From: Elysia chlorotica
Taxonomy: Eukaryota > Mollusca > Gastropoda > Plakobranchidae
Reading direction: 5' to 3'
DNA: 64,000 nucleotides
Assembly (NCBI GenBank): GCA_003991915.1
Contig: RQTK01000929.1
Coordinates: forward strand, 124,001-188,000
A model generated the notes under the pieces. The model was not told the DNA's origin. It saw only the letters and a program-made list of their open reading frames with translations, and did not search any database. The position numbers and the translations under genes were made by a program. Below, one piece after another: positions 36,227-49,600 of the stretch; within the stretch, counting starts at the first letter, position 1, and every line of letters begins with the position of its first letter.

Positions 36227-36987
36227 GGGCCCGTGTGCAACTCACAATTATTTTTCAGCTTAACTGCGCTAATTAAAAATTGTAACAGCTTAAGTTGATG
36301 GTATGCAACTGTTTTTACGATGCTCACGTAGTTAAGTTAATCTAGGCTAAGCTAGAATAAGCTAACGGACATTTCCGCTGACCCAGCGTGACCTTCAGAC
36401 ACACACACATACACCCTTTGCTGATGATTGATATGGCTACATTATATTTAGGCTTATAGATCATGAAGTTTCATAAATTTTGGTTGAATTTACTTTACTT
36501 ACTAGCTAAACTAACGTATAGATTCTGGTTTCTTATTAGTAATAACGCTAGATCTAGCTCTACACGCAAGTTTAGATGTAGATCTCGGCTCATGTTTGCA
36601 GCAGTAGAAGACGCGAATTTACTCGATTGGCATTATCAAAAGAACACCTTTTTGTAGTGTTTATTGCATCGAATGAGTTTAATAAAGACTAGAAATGACT
36701 AAAAAAGATTGTCTTATGTAAACTTATCGCTTTATCGTTTTATTGGGCGTAATTAAAAAACTGAGTCAGTTTGGGATTGGCAGGATTTGTTTATGGCCCG
36801 CTGAGCTATGAGAAAAAGCAATGTGCTTTTTGGCTATGTAATTGTCTTAATGGCTGCAAGACAGAATTTTTTTTTAACTTAGCGATTACGACAAACTTAG
36901 TGAAGGTACCTGTTGCATAAAACTTAGCGTGCTGAGATTTTCTTAAAATAAAACTTATTTCGCTAATGTAGAATTGGATGTGGGCCC
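36227..36987. mobile_element. Probable MITE with GGGCCC ends (761 bp)
   Basis: The left GGGCCCGTGTGCAACTCACA and inverted right GGGCCCACATCCAATTCTAC are imperfect terminal repeats. Sub-terminal CTTAACTGCGCT and CAGCACGCTAAGTT blocks are also mirror-like. No target duplication found, so moderate confidence. Confidence 0.5.
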
Positions 36988-38339
36988 AGTTTAAATTTCA
37001 ACATGGGAATATCCCTTTGAGACATTTAGGGAGATCAACCTTTCCTCAAGCTTGATTTTTAAAAAAGCTTAAATAATAAAATGTACTGTTTTGTTTTTAA
37101 AAAATTAAACAAAGAAAATTTGGTTGAAAATATATTCACAAAAGTTGAAAAAGGATAAATTGAGCCTTGATTGTTCAAAATAACCAAAGGTTATTCCGAT
37201 TGACAATATTTAACTTTTTTTTCCATTTAACTTAAAACAAATGTTGACCACCATATTCAAGTTCATCAATATGTCTATACGTGTAGAGCTAGAAAATAAA
37301 ATTGCTGTAGATATTACTCAACACACTTTCTATACACGGGACTCAATAGGTTAGACACAACAGGCACAATACTTTTTTTTTTACACACCCCGGGGTAGGA
37401 AGTAAGATGCGCAAACACTGGGGTGAAGTTTTAACTTTTCAATCACAATAGAAAATCTTTGACAAACAAAAGCATGTGATTTCACAAGAAAATTGTTGAA
37501 TTTTTATTTAAAAAATAATAAGTTAACATGATTCTTGTAAAAGGCAGGAACAAACGCTTTGGTAATCATATCAAGTTTTATACGAAAATAGGGTAAATTA
37601 AAAACACACTAACATTATTCTATCACAGGGACACTTAATTCAATTAGCACGTCTACAGATAGCTCACTTTCGCACGATTGACATTCCACCACACTGCCTG
37701 TTTAATAAAATAAGATATTAGCTGATTACCCTCTTTAAAAAAAGACTGAATCTAGTAAGACTTAGTATTGTTTTCATTCAATCACTTAAAATATACCGAT
37801 ACATTGCATCATGAATGTACTCACTTAAAATTTCATAACAACCATTAAATCATAAAACAACTTATAACTCTCCTCCCACCATCAATACTTAGAAAAAATG
37901 CAAAAATCATCATTTGTTTAATACAAACCAATCATTCAGTCAGCGAACGTCCATTAGGTAAAAAAAAAATCCCTTGGTTTTCAAATTTAATATAAATGAT
38001 TAGAGGCAGATTCATAATTCAAGACATTATCAGGAGGAAAAAAAAAGTTCCCTGCAAGTGAAACACCCGCAAGTTTGCTATAAATCCTAAAATGTGGCAA
38101 GGTTTGTCAGTTACCTTTCTGAATGAATTTTCAGTCACCAAAACATTGAGATTGCAATACCAAAATTAATGCTGAGTAATAAAAGGGACATGCCAATAAA
38201 CATTTTTATGGTTGATGGCATAAAACTATTAAAATACAATTTGCATAAGCTGCTGAATATAACTAATAGAATATAACCAACAACAAACAGTCCTTTTTTG
38301 TTTTGCTTTAGAAAAGTACAGATTAAATACAACCTTTCA
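36988..38339. other. Intergenic, no gene recognised
   Basis: AT-rich with no visible repeat ends or conserved frames. Confidence 0.5.
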
Positions 38340-38344
38340 TACAT

Positions 38345-39194
38345 CAGGGTGTCCAGGGAAATCCTACATTAAATAATCCTACCTCATTGTATGAAATCCT
38401 ACCACTAACAAAGGCACATAATTATAGCAATGTACAGCAGACTCATCGAGAGGCTATCTGTGTCAGCACATGCTGCAGTAAATGGTGGTTGATCTTTGTT
38501 GTTTTTTTTAAACCTAGAGAATTCGATTTAGTGAATGTCAAAATTGATTGTGATCCTTGCGAACGGTCTTGGCATTTAGGTGCTTATTTGATGACGTGCA
38601 CGTTCAAGGCCTGTCCTGGTTGTCCAATTAGATACTCTTTTGAAAAATATTTGCACTTAAATTTACTAGCATCAGACTTGCACTTAAATTTACTAGAATC
38701 GTCTGGGTGCTCTGATAATCTTAGAACTTTGGATCTGTCAATCACTTCCTATTGAAATAGAAGTTTGTAATACTTATACTAGTGTCCTTTTGTAGGTATG
38801 TATAGGCCTAGACCTACCATTATCTACACCCTAAATATGAAATTACCATGGCTATCTTTTTACCTCTAAGAGTTTAAAATGTGGAACCTAAATGACCCTG
38901 GCCCTATTTAGAACCTATATCTACATAATAGGCCTAGACTCTAGATCCCATTTTGATTTAAAAATTAATAACATTGATAGTGAAAGTAAAAGAAAACCAG
39001 AAGCAACATTTAATATGCAGGAAATAAGAAAATGGCGTTGTCATTATTTTATTTCGCATTTTTATACATCTATATTACAACCTATCCTCCCCCAGACACA
39101 ACACCAATGGTTTTTACCTGATCAAAATCCTACTTTTCCTACCTGTTTAAAAATCCAACATTTTTCCTACTTTCCGATCTGAATGGACACCCTG
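38345..39194. mobile_element. TIR element, CAGGGTGTCCA ends, 850 bp, TSD TACAT
   Basis: CAGGGTGTCCA at the left and TGGACACCCTG at the right are perfect 11-bp inverted repeats. TACAT is duplicated at 38340-38344 and 39195-39199. CCTAC pentamers recur near both ends. A 122-codon frame (38387-38755) inside matches nothing I know. The CAGGG ends resemble hAT; the 5-bp duplication is within the range reported for some hAT groups. Confidence 0.75.
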
Positions 39195-39199
39195 TACAT

Positions 39200-40420
39200 T
39201 TATCTTCTCAATATAATTTGAACTTAAAGCATGGGGTCCTATATAAAAAACAAGTGATAAAAACAACATAACAGGTTAAACTGCCTAATTCAAAAAAACC
39301 TTTAACTAGTTTAATATCCTCTGAAGAATCTTGTACAAACTTTACAACGTCGAAAATAAAAGATTAACAGGTTGACATTTGTTTCAAATATAATCATACA
39401 TGTTCATTCCACAAGTTTGTACCACGATAAATTATTAAAAGATACTTTAACTGTCAATTAAAAAAATATTGTTATCCCGGTACAATCTGCCACACACTCA
39501 CACAAAGGCACATTACACCAAATGCATCTGGACATGCAGAGTACAATTCACCCTTGACAGAAACCACAGGGCACACTTACAAAAATATCAATCACCTTTG
39601 AAGTTGCTTCATACAATTAATTTGAAACACAAAAGCACCTGCAAAGTTTTCTCTCATTTCACAGTCGCAACAAGCATAGCTAGATCATAGTGAGATCATA
39701 TGTAATTATTTTGCCACTCATGCTCTTGTCTGAAGGCTCTCAGATCAAACACAGGGCCACATTGCCTATTCAGGTATTTCTCACTGGCATGCACTATATT
39801 ACAAATGTGAAATATCAAGTACTTGTGAAATTTGGAAAATTTTCACTAAAAAAAAAGCATTTGTTCGTCATCAATGTTCAAGTTGGTGTAAACTCTCAGC
39901 GCTCCAGAGCCTTCTCGTGCCAGTTTTTTTAAAGGATGTGATTTCAAATTCTATTAATTCTTTTATAACAAAATCTGAGTATCATGATTAAACAATAATT
40001 TACACTGTTGGAAAATTTAAAAAAATAAACGAAAAAAGAAAATTGCTTGAAAAATACAACAGCTCATATGCAAAAGAAAAATATAATACTAGTAACTCAA
40101 AGTTGAAATCACACTGCAGAAAAAGGCTGGCGCTGTAAGTTAGATACCAGATCCACAACTGAAGCTTTCCTAAATTTTAAATTGTTTTCCACCCTTGTGA
40201 GATGCTCAGGACACAAAACATGTCATGAATCAGGGTGGTGGAAATTGACCCTGAAACAAGACATTCAGTTCAGTGTCCAACCAACCGTAGCGTCCTGACA
40301 TGGTTTTGTCAAATACATGTGAGAATTCTTCTCTCTCAGTTCCATCCTTTACTAGGCTTTTGTGCCAATACAAATATAGCATAATTTCACGCTTGACAGA
40401 GTATCATCTGTACTATCACA
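39200..40420. other. NAA15 3' UTR and downstream intergenic region
   Basis: The - strand sequence after the NAA15 stop. No convincing AATAAA close to the stop, so the 3' UTR end cannot be placed. No other gene seen. Confidence 0.45.
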
Positions 40421-40687
40421 TCAACACACATCTAGCTCTACCTCATGCTTAGCTGAGGAGCCATTGACTAAAATTTCATTGGAAGGATTTCCTGAGTTCT
40501 CTTTCTCTGAGGCCTGTGTCTGCATTTGAGGACTAAATGCAGTGGCAAGAGGAAAGTGACAGTGACATTGAGATTGGTAATCAGAAGCCTCTTGTTCACA
40601 ATGACCTAGATCACCATGGCCCAATGATTCAAGCACATCCACACAGTTCTGAGGAATGGAAAGTACATCTTTAAATATCACTTGGGC
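40421..40687 (-). CDS. NAA15: NAA15 terminal coding exon
   Basis: After TTATCTTTAG the exon reads [20 protein letters not shown] and continues through [27 protein letters not shown] and [15 protein letters not shown] to TGA. The vertebrate C-terminus has the same layout (a CxEVLE-like helix, a LGDC-like turn, an HxxFPxALAF-like block and VNGDSSAE). The tail between the FP block and VNGSS is somewhat longer here, with a Gln/Ser/Glu-rich insert. Confidence 0.92.
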   Translation of the reverse strand, partial: AQVIFKDVLSIPQNCVDVLESLGHGDLGHCEQEASDYQSQCHCHFPLATAFSPQMQTQASEKENSGNPSNEILVNGSSAKHEVELDVC

Positions 40688-43600
40688 CTAAAGATAATTT
40701 TTAGAAATGTGTAAATAGGAAAAATTCAAGAGAATGCATTAACAATACATGTAGTTGGTTTGTTCTTCAAAATAGATATTATACATATTGAAAAAGGTAT
40801 TCAGACACAATCCAATTTTTCTTTAACAGTGGACACCATCAATAATCTGAAGCCCTGTACAAAGTTTTTTCTGCTGACCCATCTTATATGAGTCACTCAA
40901 TTCAACAATATCACTAAGAATAACACCTATCCATCTAAACAAGTTGCACTTGTGCTTGATAAAACTAAAACAGTTCCAGCGCACTCAAGGCAAGAGGGAA
41001 AATAGCAGTAATAGTATAGCTATGCCATCTTCTTTAAAACAATATTAATTAGTATGCAAGACTAACGAAATGATGAATCCCAACATGTGAAATAATTTTA
41101 AACATTTACAATCCACAGCCTTGTACAAAATTCTTCTGCTGACCCTTCTCATATGAGTCAGTCATTTCAACAATGTCACTAAGAATACCACCCATCCATC
41201 TAAACAAGTTGCACTTATCCTTGATAAAGCTAAAGCATTTCCAACGCACTCAAGGCATGAGGGGAAAATAGCAGTAATATTAAAGCTATGCTATCTTTAA
41301 AACAATTTTAATTAGTATGAAAAGTAAATTATTGAAGTATAATTTGGAGTGAGCAAATACTAACGTTTGCAAAACTAATAAAATGATAAATCCCAACAAA
41401 CAAATAGCATACTACCTTGATTGTTACCCCTTTAATATTGGAATCCAAAGTTGTGGCTATCGATATGGCTTCTTTCTGCCGAGAGTGATCAAGTTTATAC
41501 ATCATGCGTGCACCTGTAAAAACGATTGGTTGCAGTAGAAGATTAAAGGGAGGCTCAAAGTTTTAGTCTAGATTAATGAACTACAGATCTTCTGGTCAGC
41601 CACACCTCATTTCATATCCAAAGAATTTGAAAATACTGCCAGACTCACTAATTCATATCTCTGTTAGCTATTTTTAATTAAGGCCATCTGAGACCCTTTG
41701 ACTATCAATTTTTTGTTAATCAATTTACCCTCTATCAATAAAGAAAGGTGTGACGCAGCCTAAAACTGTTTAAACTTGCGTTTGAACCAGGTAAATTTTG
41801 TGAAAATGCCCATAAAAAAGCAAAATAATACTGTGACAACGTGTTCATATCTTGCTTGAAACATACCCTACAAAACCTTTTGATATCAATGGAATCGTCT
41901 TTTTGGGTATTAATATTAACCTAATCATATCACTTAAATATAAAATTTTTTTAATCTATAGCCATGTATAACCTTGAAGTAAAGATAGAAATAGGGAAGT
42001 CGGAGTGAAGATATAAATATCAATGTTTTTTTGTTTTTTTTTAAGAAATACAGATTCGTCAAGATGTTGTTGAGTTGGTTTAACGTCCAACATCAGCACT
42101 ATATAGGCTATATTGTGGACCAGCCCCAAGACTAACATCTGACAATTTTATGTGCTGCCACACACGAAACAGGGCGGGGACGCCATGACTCCTGTCTCAG
42201 CCGGTCACATTATACTGACACTGACCCAACCAGTAGGGAGAGCAATCGCCAGGGCTCTAACACGGACCTTTTGCGTCTGAAACTGATGTTCTACCCCATT
42301 CGTCAAGATAGAAAAATTGGTAATAATTATTTGAATAGAGTCAAGATGGAGAGATCTGTATTGTTCAGACAAAGTTAAGATAGAGGTCTTTCTCATGATT
42401 CTTCATTAATACCATTTCATCTGCATTTTTAGTTTTAGATTGAAGTCATCATACATTGTTTCCTTGTTTAAAATAGGTAAGTTTCCTTTCTTTCTTTTTG
42501 TTTTTTGAAGCCAGCACAGTTAACTTTTTCAGTTTCACTTGAGAAAGTTTCTTTTTGGAACTGATTGGTGCTCAAGAAACATTATACCAGCACACTACAA
42601 AAGCATGCAATACCTGCAATATACTTATTATATGTAATATTTTCATGATAGTATACTTGTTGAGCAATAACGAAACAGCTAGCTCAAGGCTGCCACTCAA
42701 GTTCGATGAAATCCACTGATTTTCAGTGTGGTCGTGTGGGGGCCGAAGAGGGGGTCTGATGTGCCACCGAACCCTGATGCTGAAGGAATTTTGTAATTTT
42801 AGCTCCTAAATATAGCCCTCAGAGAAGTTTGGAGAGCAGATGCACTGTGCTTTCCCTTTTACATCAACTTTCACAATTGACTCACCGACACTCAATAGGA
42901 TCGATATTCCCAACTACTTTTCATTCTAACCACTTAAAGTTTAAGCTCCACGGATTGGAACATCCTGGCTTTGAGTCCTCTTTCTTTATTCGGTCCTTGA
43001 GCCGTATTCATGAGCGGTCGTAAACAAGGCCTAAAAAAACTGATGTAGTTAGTACTAAATTTTTGCGTAGACTAGCTACCTCTAAAAAAATGAGGGAAAG
43101 TCTGAAAATGTAGACGCCATTTTGAAATTTAGTAGAACTTCGTTAAAAAATTATAAAAATGAAGTACCCAAAACTCAAATCTATTATTAATTTCTTTATT
43201 CCTATGAACTACTGGGTGGAATCTGTAATTTGACCTACTTTTCAATTTTTAAAAAATTATAAAATGTGTGAATGCACCTTAAGGTGTGACAAAAAGGTAA
43301 AAATAAACCATAAAACAACTAAAATATGACTAAAACAACACAGAAGTCATTATAATTGATTTTTTATAGGTTTTAGATAAGACTTGCGACCAAATTTTAG
43401 CCCTTAGTCCTGCCTCAGATCAGGTGTAAACTTGCATCAAAATTTAGTACTAGGAAATTCCCATGAATAGGTCTTAGATTAAAGTTACGTCCAACTTTTA
43501 GACCTATGCCTTCACATGAATACGGCCCCTTATCACAGCCTCGCAAATGAACCGATACTTAACGTTTGAATGACCCAAGAGCTGATCTTGCAGACATTAA

Positions 43601-46600
43601 TACCCCAATAGATTATTACTGAAATCCTTCTTAAAATTTAAGATCTGCACCCAAAAATACAGTCTAGATCTAAATTTAGCTCTGATGCGCTCTAAATTTT
43701 GGACTTTAGAGAAGTTTTTACACAAACTGACATCAGTCGATTGTCGATGAAAATTGTCTTTCTTCCATCAAAAATTTGAGGTTAACATTTGTATCATTTG
43801 GTCTTCAAACTCGCAAATGTCAAAAACATTCCACGCCATCTATTCGCCTTAGATAAGTAGGAAACGGCAGAGATCAGATTGTTTCGCGGTATCATCTTGA
43901 ATTGACAACTGCAGGCAAATCGGGTATTTCCCATATGCTCGGAACTGTACAGAAGTTAACAAGAAAATATGAAGTAAATATAATTATTCTTATTACCGAA
44001 TTTTCAGCCCTCGCGATATCTCAGGTTTGCTTTTTTTTTTTTGTCCTCCGATGGTTGCTAGGGTGCCAAACAGGTGGGGAAAAAAACAATTGGCCATCCC
44101 TGAATTGTAACATTATTTTAAAAAAGTATGATCGCGGATGCACTAGAAAAAGTTGGACCAAGAAAGTTTGAACACATTGAAGGGGAGCGGATCAACACGA
44201 AGCAACCTATTCTCGACACACTACCAGTCGCAGAAGTAACTGGTGCTTTTAGATACACGTATTTGCATCCATATTGTTTTAACAGACACAGGTCCAATCG
44301 AATGACACTGTAGACCTATTATCGATACCGCTCAATGGTAAACTTCAGCAATTTTTGTTGTTACAGTTGCACATTAAATTTTCTAGGACACGGACCGGAT
44401 CAGGTATTAAAGTTATTACCCATACCGTTGAAAGAAAACACTCGCGACTTGAGTTGTGTTCTGATAACGCATACCGGGTCAGATCGGATGACATGTTTTC
44501 ATTTCGATACCGCTCAAAGGCAAATTCCGTGATTTGTGATAAAAAAAGAAAAGGGGGAAAATACGGAAAAAAGTAGCAACCAGATCAAAGTCGCGGATTT
44601 CTGCGGAAGATTATGATCGCTGCCACCTCTAATCATTTTCAACGGAAATTTGATTGGAGTATATGTCTTCAGCAGTTTAAAATTTCACGGAGAATTGCCA
44701 GATAGCAGCACAGAAAGAGCCCCAAAACTGGCTAAAAACACATAAGGTGGACCTTCACTGCACGTAGGCGGATCCACGGACGACCCACTAAAAATCTGTG
44801 AATCCACGGATGAGTGGCAGCCCTGCAGCTCCTTTGGCATTCATTTCACTTAGAGAACCTTCTCAACACAACCTTACGAGATAGGCAAAAACTATGCTTC
44901 ATATTTTGAATTGCACAATGTCTCAATACTGTTGGATGACTCATGAAAAATCAGCATAATCTCACGACTTTGCAGGTCCCACTTTATTTGGTTGTAAAGT
45001 ATAATCAATCAATCAATCTCCCCCCCCCCCTCAAGTCTAAATCGGGTCGCAAATTCTTTCAAGAGGAGATTATCATATTAAAATTGAACAATTGTTAGCA
45101 TTTTTTGTCTCACCAGCCAACCTATGGGGCAACGAGTCCATATTTCTGGAGAGAAAATCAGTATTGAGCTGCAAGGCAGTTTGGCCTTTATAGATTTTCT
45201 TCATCTCTTGCTCTATCACAGTCTTAGAGGGCTCAGAAAGTTCACCTCTTTCTTTCACTGAAATGTATGTAAAGAGATAATTATATACATATAAATCAAC
45301 TGTAAAAACCTCAAAAAAAGAAGTCTATTTGAATTTCGCAAAAGAGGAATTTTGCAAGAAGATAGGTTATTTTAGCCCTCTTTGGGTCTATAAGAATGGG
45401 ACTTTAAATTTAAGTTTTTTCTAGTTTGATGCTTTTAATTTAAAGACACCACCAATATGCCTTACAAAAATAATATCTGTCAAGCCGCATTCAATGCTCA
45501 TTGCTGCCTAAGACATGGTTTTAGAAGCAAATGGTTTGGGAGAAAATTCGATAAATGCAATTTTTCAAATAAAAGTTAGCAGCTGTCTACATTTTTTAAC
45601 ACTTTTGTGAAATCGCAAGTACCCTACCGTATTGCAGGAAATGGATGAGACAAATATGAAAATGGGGATCAGATCTATCAGCTGTCACCCCTCGCTTGAT
45701 TGACTGGAGCATTAACAAAAGTTTTCCTGAAAGAGAAAGCAAGATATAGTATAGACATCAGGCATCTAAAAAGACACTAAAATTCAGTATATATAATATT
45801 AATATAAAAGCACTTTCTGAGACCTATTGGTACACCTATCCGTGAGCTAAGTGCCAAATCAACTGTGTGAAAATGCAATCAATATATGAAAATTGCCAGT
45901 TATTGAGCCCCCCTCCCCATAAAAATTTTGACTGTTAGCATAGTAGACTTAAGGATATTGCATATTCACAAAATTTGAATCTCTTAAATAGTTAAAGTCA
46001 CAAATGATGTTAAGCTACAAAAAGAAGAAATGCAAACAACTGACGGAACAGAGCGTATTTTATTCAAGATTTCATTATCATTTAAAAGTTTGCATCAAAT
46101 CCAATCAATACCTTTTCTTGAATAAATTTCATAAGCTTTTACATGGACATCAACACAGTTTGCAGAAAGATTTTGCAGCGGTTTCAGGAAATAAATGGCT
46201 TGTTCCAATGGATCATCCACCTAGGAACAGAACAAAATTCTGAGATAAGATCATGATAAACCTTAGATGCCTTCATGCTAACACCACAAAGCATGGTACT
46301 CAAAGCTGATGTAGAAAAACATGAAATTGGAGAATCCTCTCCATATGGAAGTGACATGTAATCATTGAATTATGGCAGGGCAAATGAGACTTATTTGGTT
46401 AACAAAGGGTTTAGAAAACAAAAGAACAGCAGAATATAAAATATCTGAAAACTCAAATTTGCCTTCCTTCTGAAAGTAAAAGAGAGAAAACAACATTTTT
46501 TAAAAGATTAATATGTGCAAGAACTTGCTATCACCGTGAAACGCATTTCTCTCTCTTTATTTTACTAATCTGGGAAGCCACTTTTGGCATCGAATTCAGC

Positions 46601-49600
46601 TTAAGAATGCATGGGCGGGGGGCAAAAAATTTCCAAGCCTGCAAAACAAGTAAATTTTGATAAATTTACTGGAAAAGCCTGCAACCAACAGGTTTTCTTA
46701 GGTAGGCCCTACTGTTATCATACCACTGCATGCCTGCTTTTTATACAGATTCATAAAAAATAATAATGAAAATTGGGAACCCTTCTTGAATTAATCATTG
46801 CAATTTTGTAAGCTTCATTATGTTTGATAGGCAAGATTCTGGAACTGTTTTTAATTAATGAGGATTTGAGGCATGACATGCTTTTTTTTCTTTTAAAGAG
46901 GCCACTTTTTGTGACAAACCCTGTACCTAAAGTATTATTAATATGAATATAGCGCTAATAGGCTGTGAAAAAAATAAGACCTAGGAAAAAAAAAACATTG
47001 AAGTCGTACTGGTATTGTATTTTTTTGTCCGCAATTTTTGAACGAGATGTTTGCTAGATTGAATTACTGATTGAATACCTGAGGATATTCATTTATCCTT
47101 TCCTTCCATAGACTTAAGTTGTTTTTCAATGTCTTGTATGGATATAGAAAAAAGGACTAGTTAAAGCTATTAAATGTTGATAACAAGAACCTTCCTGAGT
47201 TAATTTTTCTTGTGGTGAAAATAGTCATATTTTTACTTTCGGTGTCAGTTTTTCTTCATGACTGTGAATGATGCACTGAGCGTATGTGTCTGCGTCCTTT
47301 GTCAAAAGTAATAATTACAACACTCCTAATTTTTCTTTTAAATGTTTAGAGACTGAAGAAAAAAAATCACTAAGGATAGTCATAAAACTGTAAGATATTG
47401 CTCTCAAATACACATGTCAATGGACAGAGTAAGGCTATAACCTAATGTATATCGGAAATACAGAAGCGCCAGGAGTCTTTCAGTTGAAAAAAACAAAAAA
47501 GGCTCTCTTTATAAATATATTTGAAAAAATATTCCTCTCAAATACACATGTCAATCTGCCATATTAACTATAACCTTGTGTATATCGGAAATACAGAAGT
47601 GCCAGAAGTCTTTCAGTTGTCATGTCATCGAACAATGAAAAAAACAAAAAGGCACCCTTGGAAGCAGATTAGTGGCTTCTGCATCCCTATCTCAGATTAT
47701 CGCGAGCATACAAGGGCCACACACTATAATCTGAGGCAGTGTAACTCCTTCCCAGTTATCCAATTATTTGCATGTGGGTACAACATGTACATCCCTATGC
47801 TCTGACCACAAGCATCAGTAACATAAAAGTCGTGTCATGGACCACAGAAACATTAGGCACCGTGACTGGTTGTTCAGTGGAACTAAATTGCTACCAATCG
47901 TCTGTAGCTGTACTTGAAATAATTGTCACAACATTCATTAATGCACAGTTCTGATTTGTTAATGACACATCAAATAGCACTTGCAGCCATTGCACCATTG
48001 AAGTCGACCTACAAGAGAAAATAGCTTACCTAGACACCTATAAGAAAATGTAATCATCGATAAAAATTTAACTAACAAAACTGATACAAGTCTAGTAGTA
48101 TTGTATGGGTAATTATAACATCCATAGCTCTTGGTCACTGCCCACACCCAAAAAAATATGGGAAGCTACTACCAAGCATTGATTTTTATTCATATTGAGA
48201 AGCCACCAAGTGGTACTCTGAAATATTTATAGGCCGGCATGCCTGCACTTTCCCACCCATAAGAATGAAATTTAAAAAGAGAGACACAATCAATTTAAAA
48301 AACAGATATTTGGTTTTCCTGACAAAAGATAACCTTTCTGTACAAATCATTGCATAAATTTAAAAAATAAATAAATAAACAAAAAAAAAGGAAAGACACC
48401 ACCAATTAGAACCTGCACTGTCTAGAGACCTGTTTTTCTTGTATTCTTAGGGGGCGGACCACTATATATTCCTTCTTTTCATCAACAGTCTTAGCAATAT
48501 ATCATATAAGACACTATTTCTAGTTTGCCGTGACATAAAAATGGACTGCTAAGTAGTTGTACAAACAATGAACTCACTCTGGCGAGCTTGTCAGGTATCA
48601 ACTCTTCCTCTTTGGGTCCGTCCATTTCTCCATCAGTTGTTTTATTTTTGTTATGGTCTCTTTTTTCTTGCTCAGCTTTCTGCTTCTCCCTCTCCAGTTC
48701 AGCTTTCTTTTGGGCCTTGCGCTGCTTTCGTTTGATCTTTTTGAGCTCACTTGGTGTCAGATTTTCTAAGTGAGAAAAAGTTTCAATCTATTTTTTTTAA
48801 ATGTATATTTATAGAATGGATTCTTTGAGTATGATTTACCATATGGAAAAAAAATCTTTCTATTCAAGAAAAAAAAAATGGGTGTAGATTAAACAATACA
48901 GACAATCCTGTTAAATTGTATTTGAAATGACTATTGAAGAGAGATCAAGCACCCATGTTTTAACAATAATTAAGAATACTCAAAACCAAAAAAAATAAAT
49001 AAATAACGACAAAAATAGATGCTTACCAGAATTTAAATCTCCATCATTGTCACCTTCTGTGAGTGGGTGATCATGTAAATGTAAATATATCTGCAATAGA
49101 GTATGAAAAACAGACCTTATTTGACTAATCCGTTAACCCCTCTCCGAATCAAAGGCTGACAAAGGGACATCAGAAATGATGTTTTTTTTAAATATGCAAA
49201 GTAATTTGTCTCGTTCTGACTAACGTGTACGATGTGTAGTTTAAAAATTTCTACTGAGTTTCACCTTATCAACAATTACCATTTCAATTAAATGTTATTC
49301 ATTAAAAAAAAAAAATATATATATATATAACACTTTCATCAATTATTAGCATTAATAAAAAAAAAAAAAGGAAAAATTTCACCCACCTCTGCGGCTAACA
49401 AAGCAATTTTGGAAAAGAATGCATGGCCCCGCAATGAGTCTTCTAGTCTTAAGAGACTGACATATGATCGCAGTGTCATTTTTCTCATGCAATACGTATG
49501 GAAGTCAAACTGGTCCTCAATGATCTCTGTAAAATGCTGCCAGGAGAAGGAAAAAGAGTCAGTACTGAACCAAGAATTCAGGTGACTGCAAATAGGTTAT

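Noticed and set aside
38387-38755. 122-codon frame
   Set aside because: Falls wholly inside the 850-bp TIR element and resembles no known transposase; not called as a gene.
40850-41400. Possible duplicated alternative NAA15 exons in the last intron
   Set aside because: The two copies have no shared stop-free frame on the - strand and no conserved splice sites, so they are a non-coding duplication.
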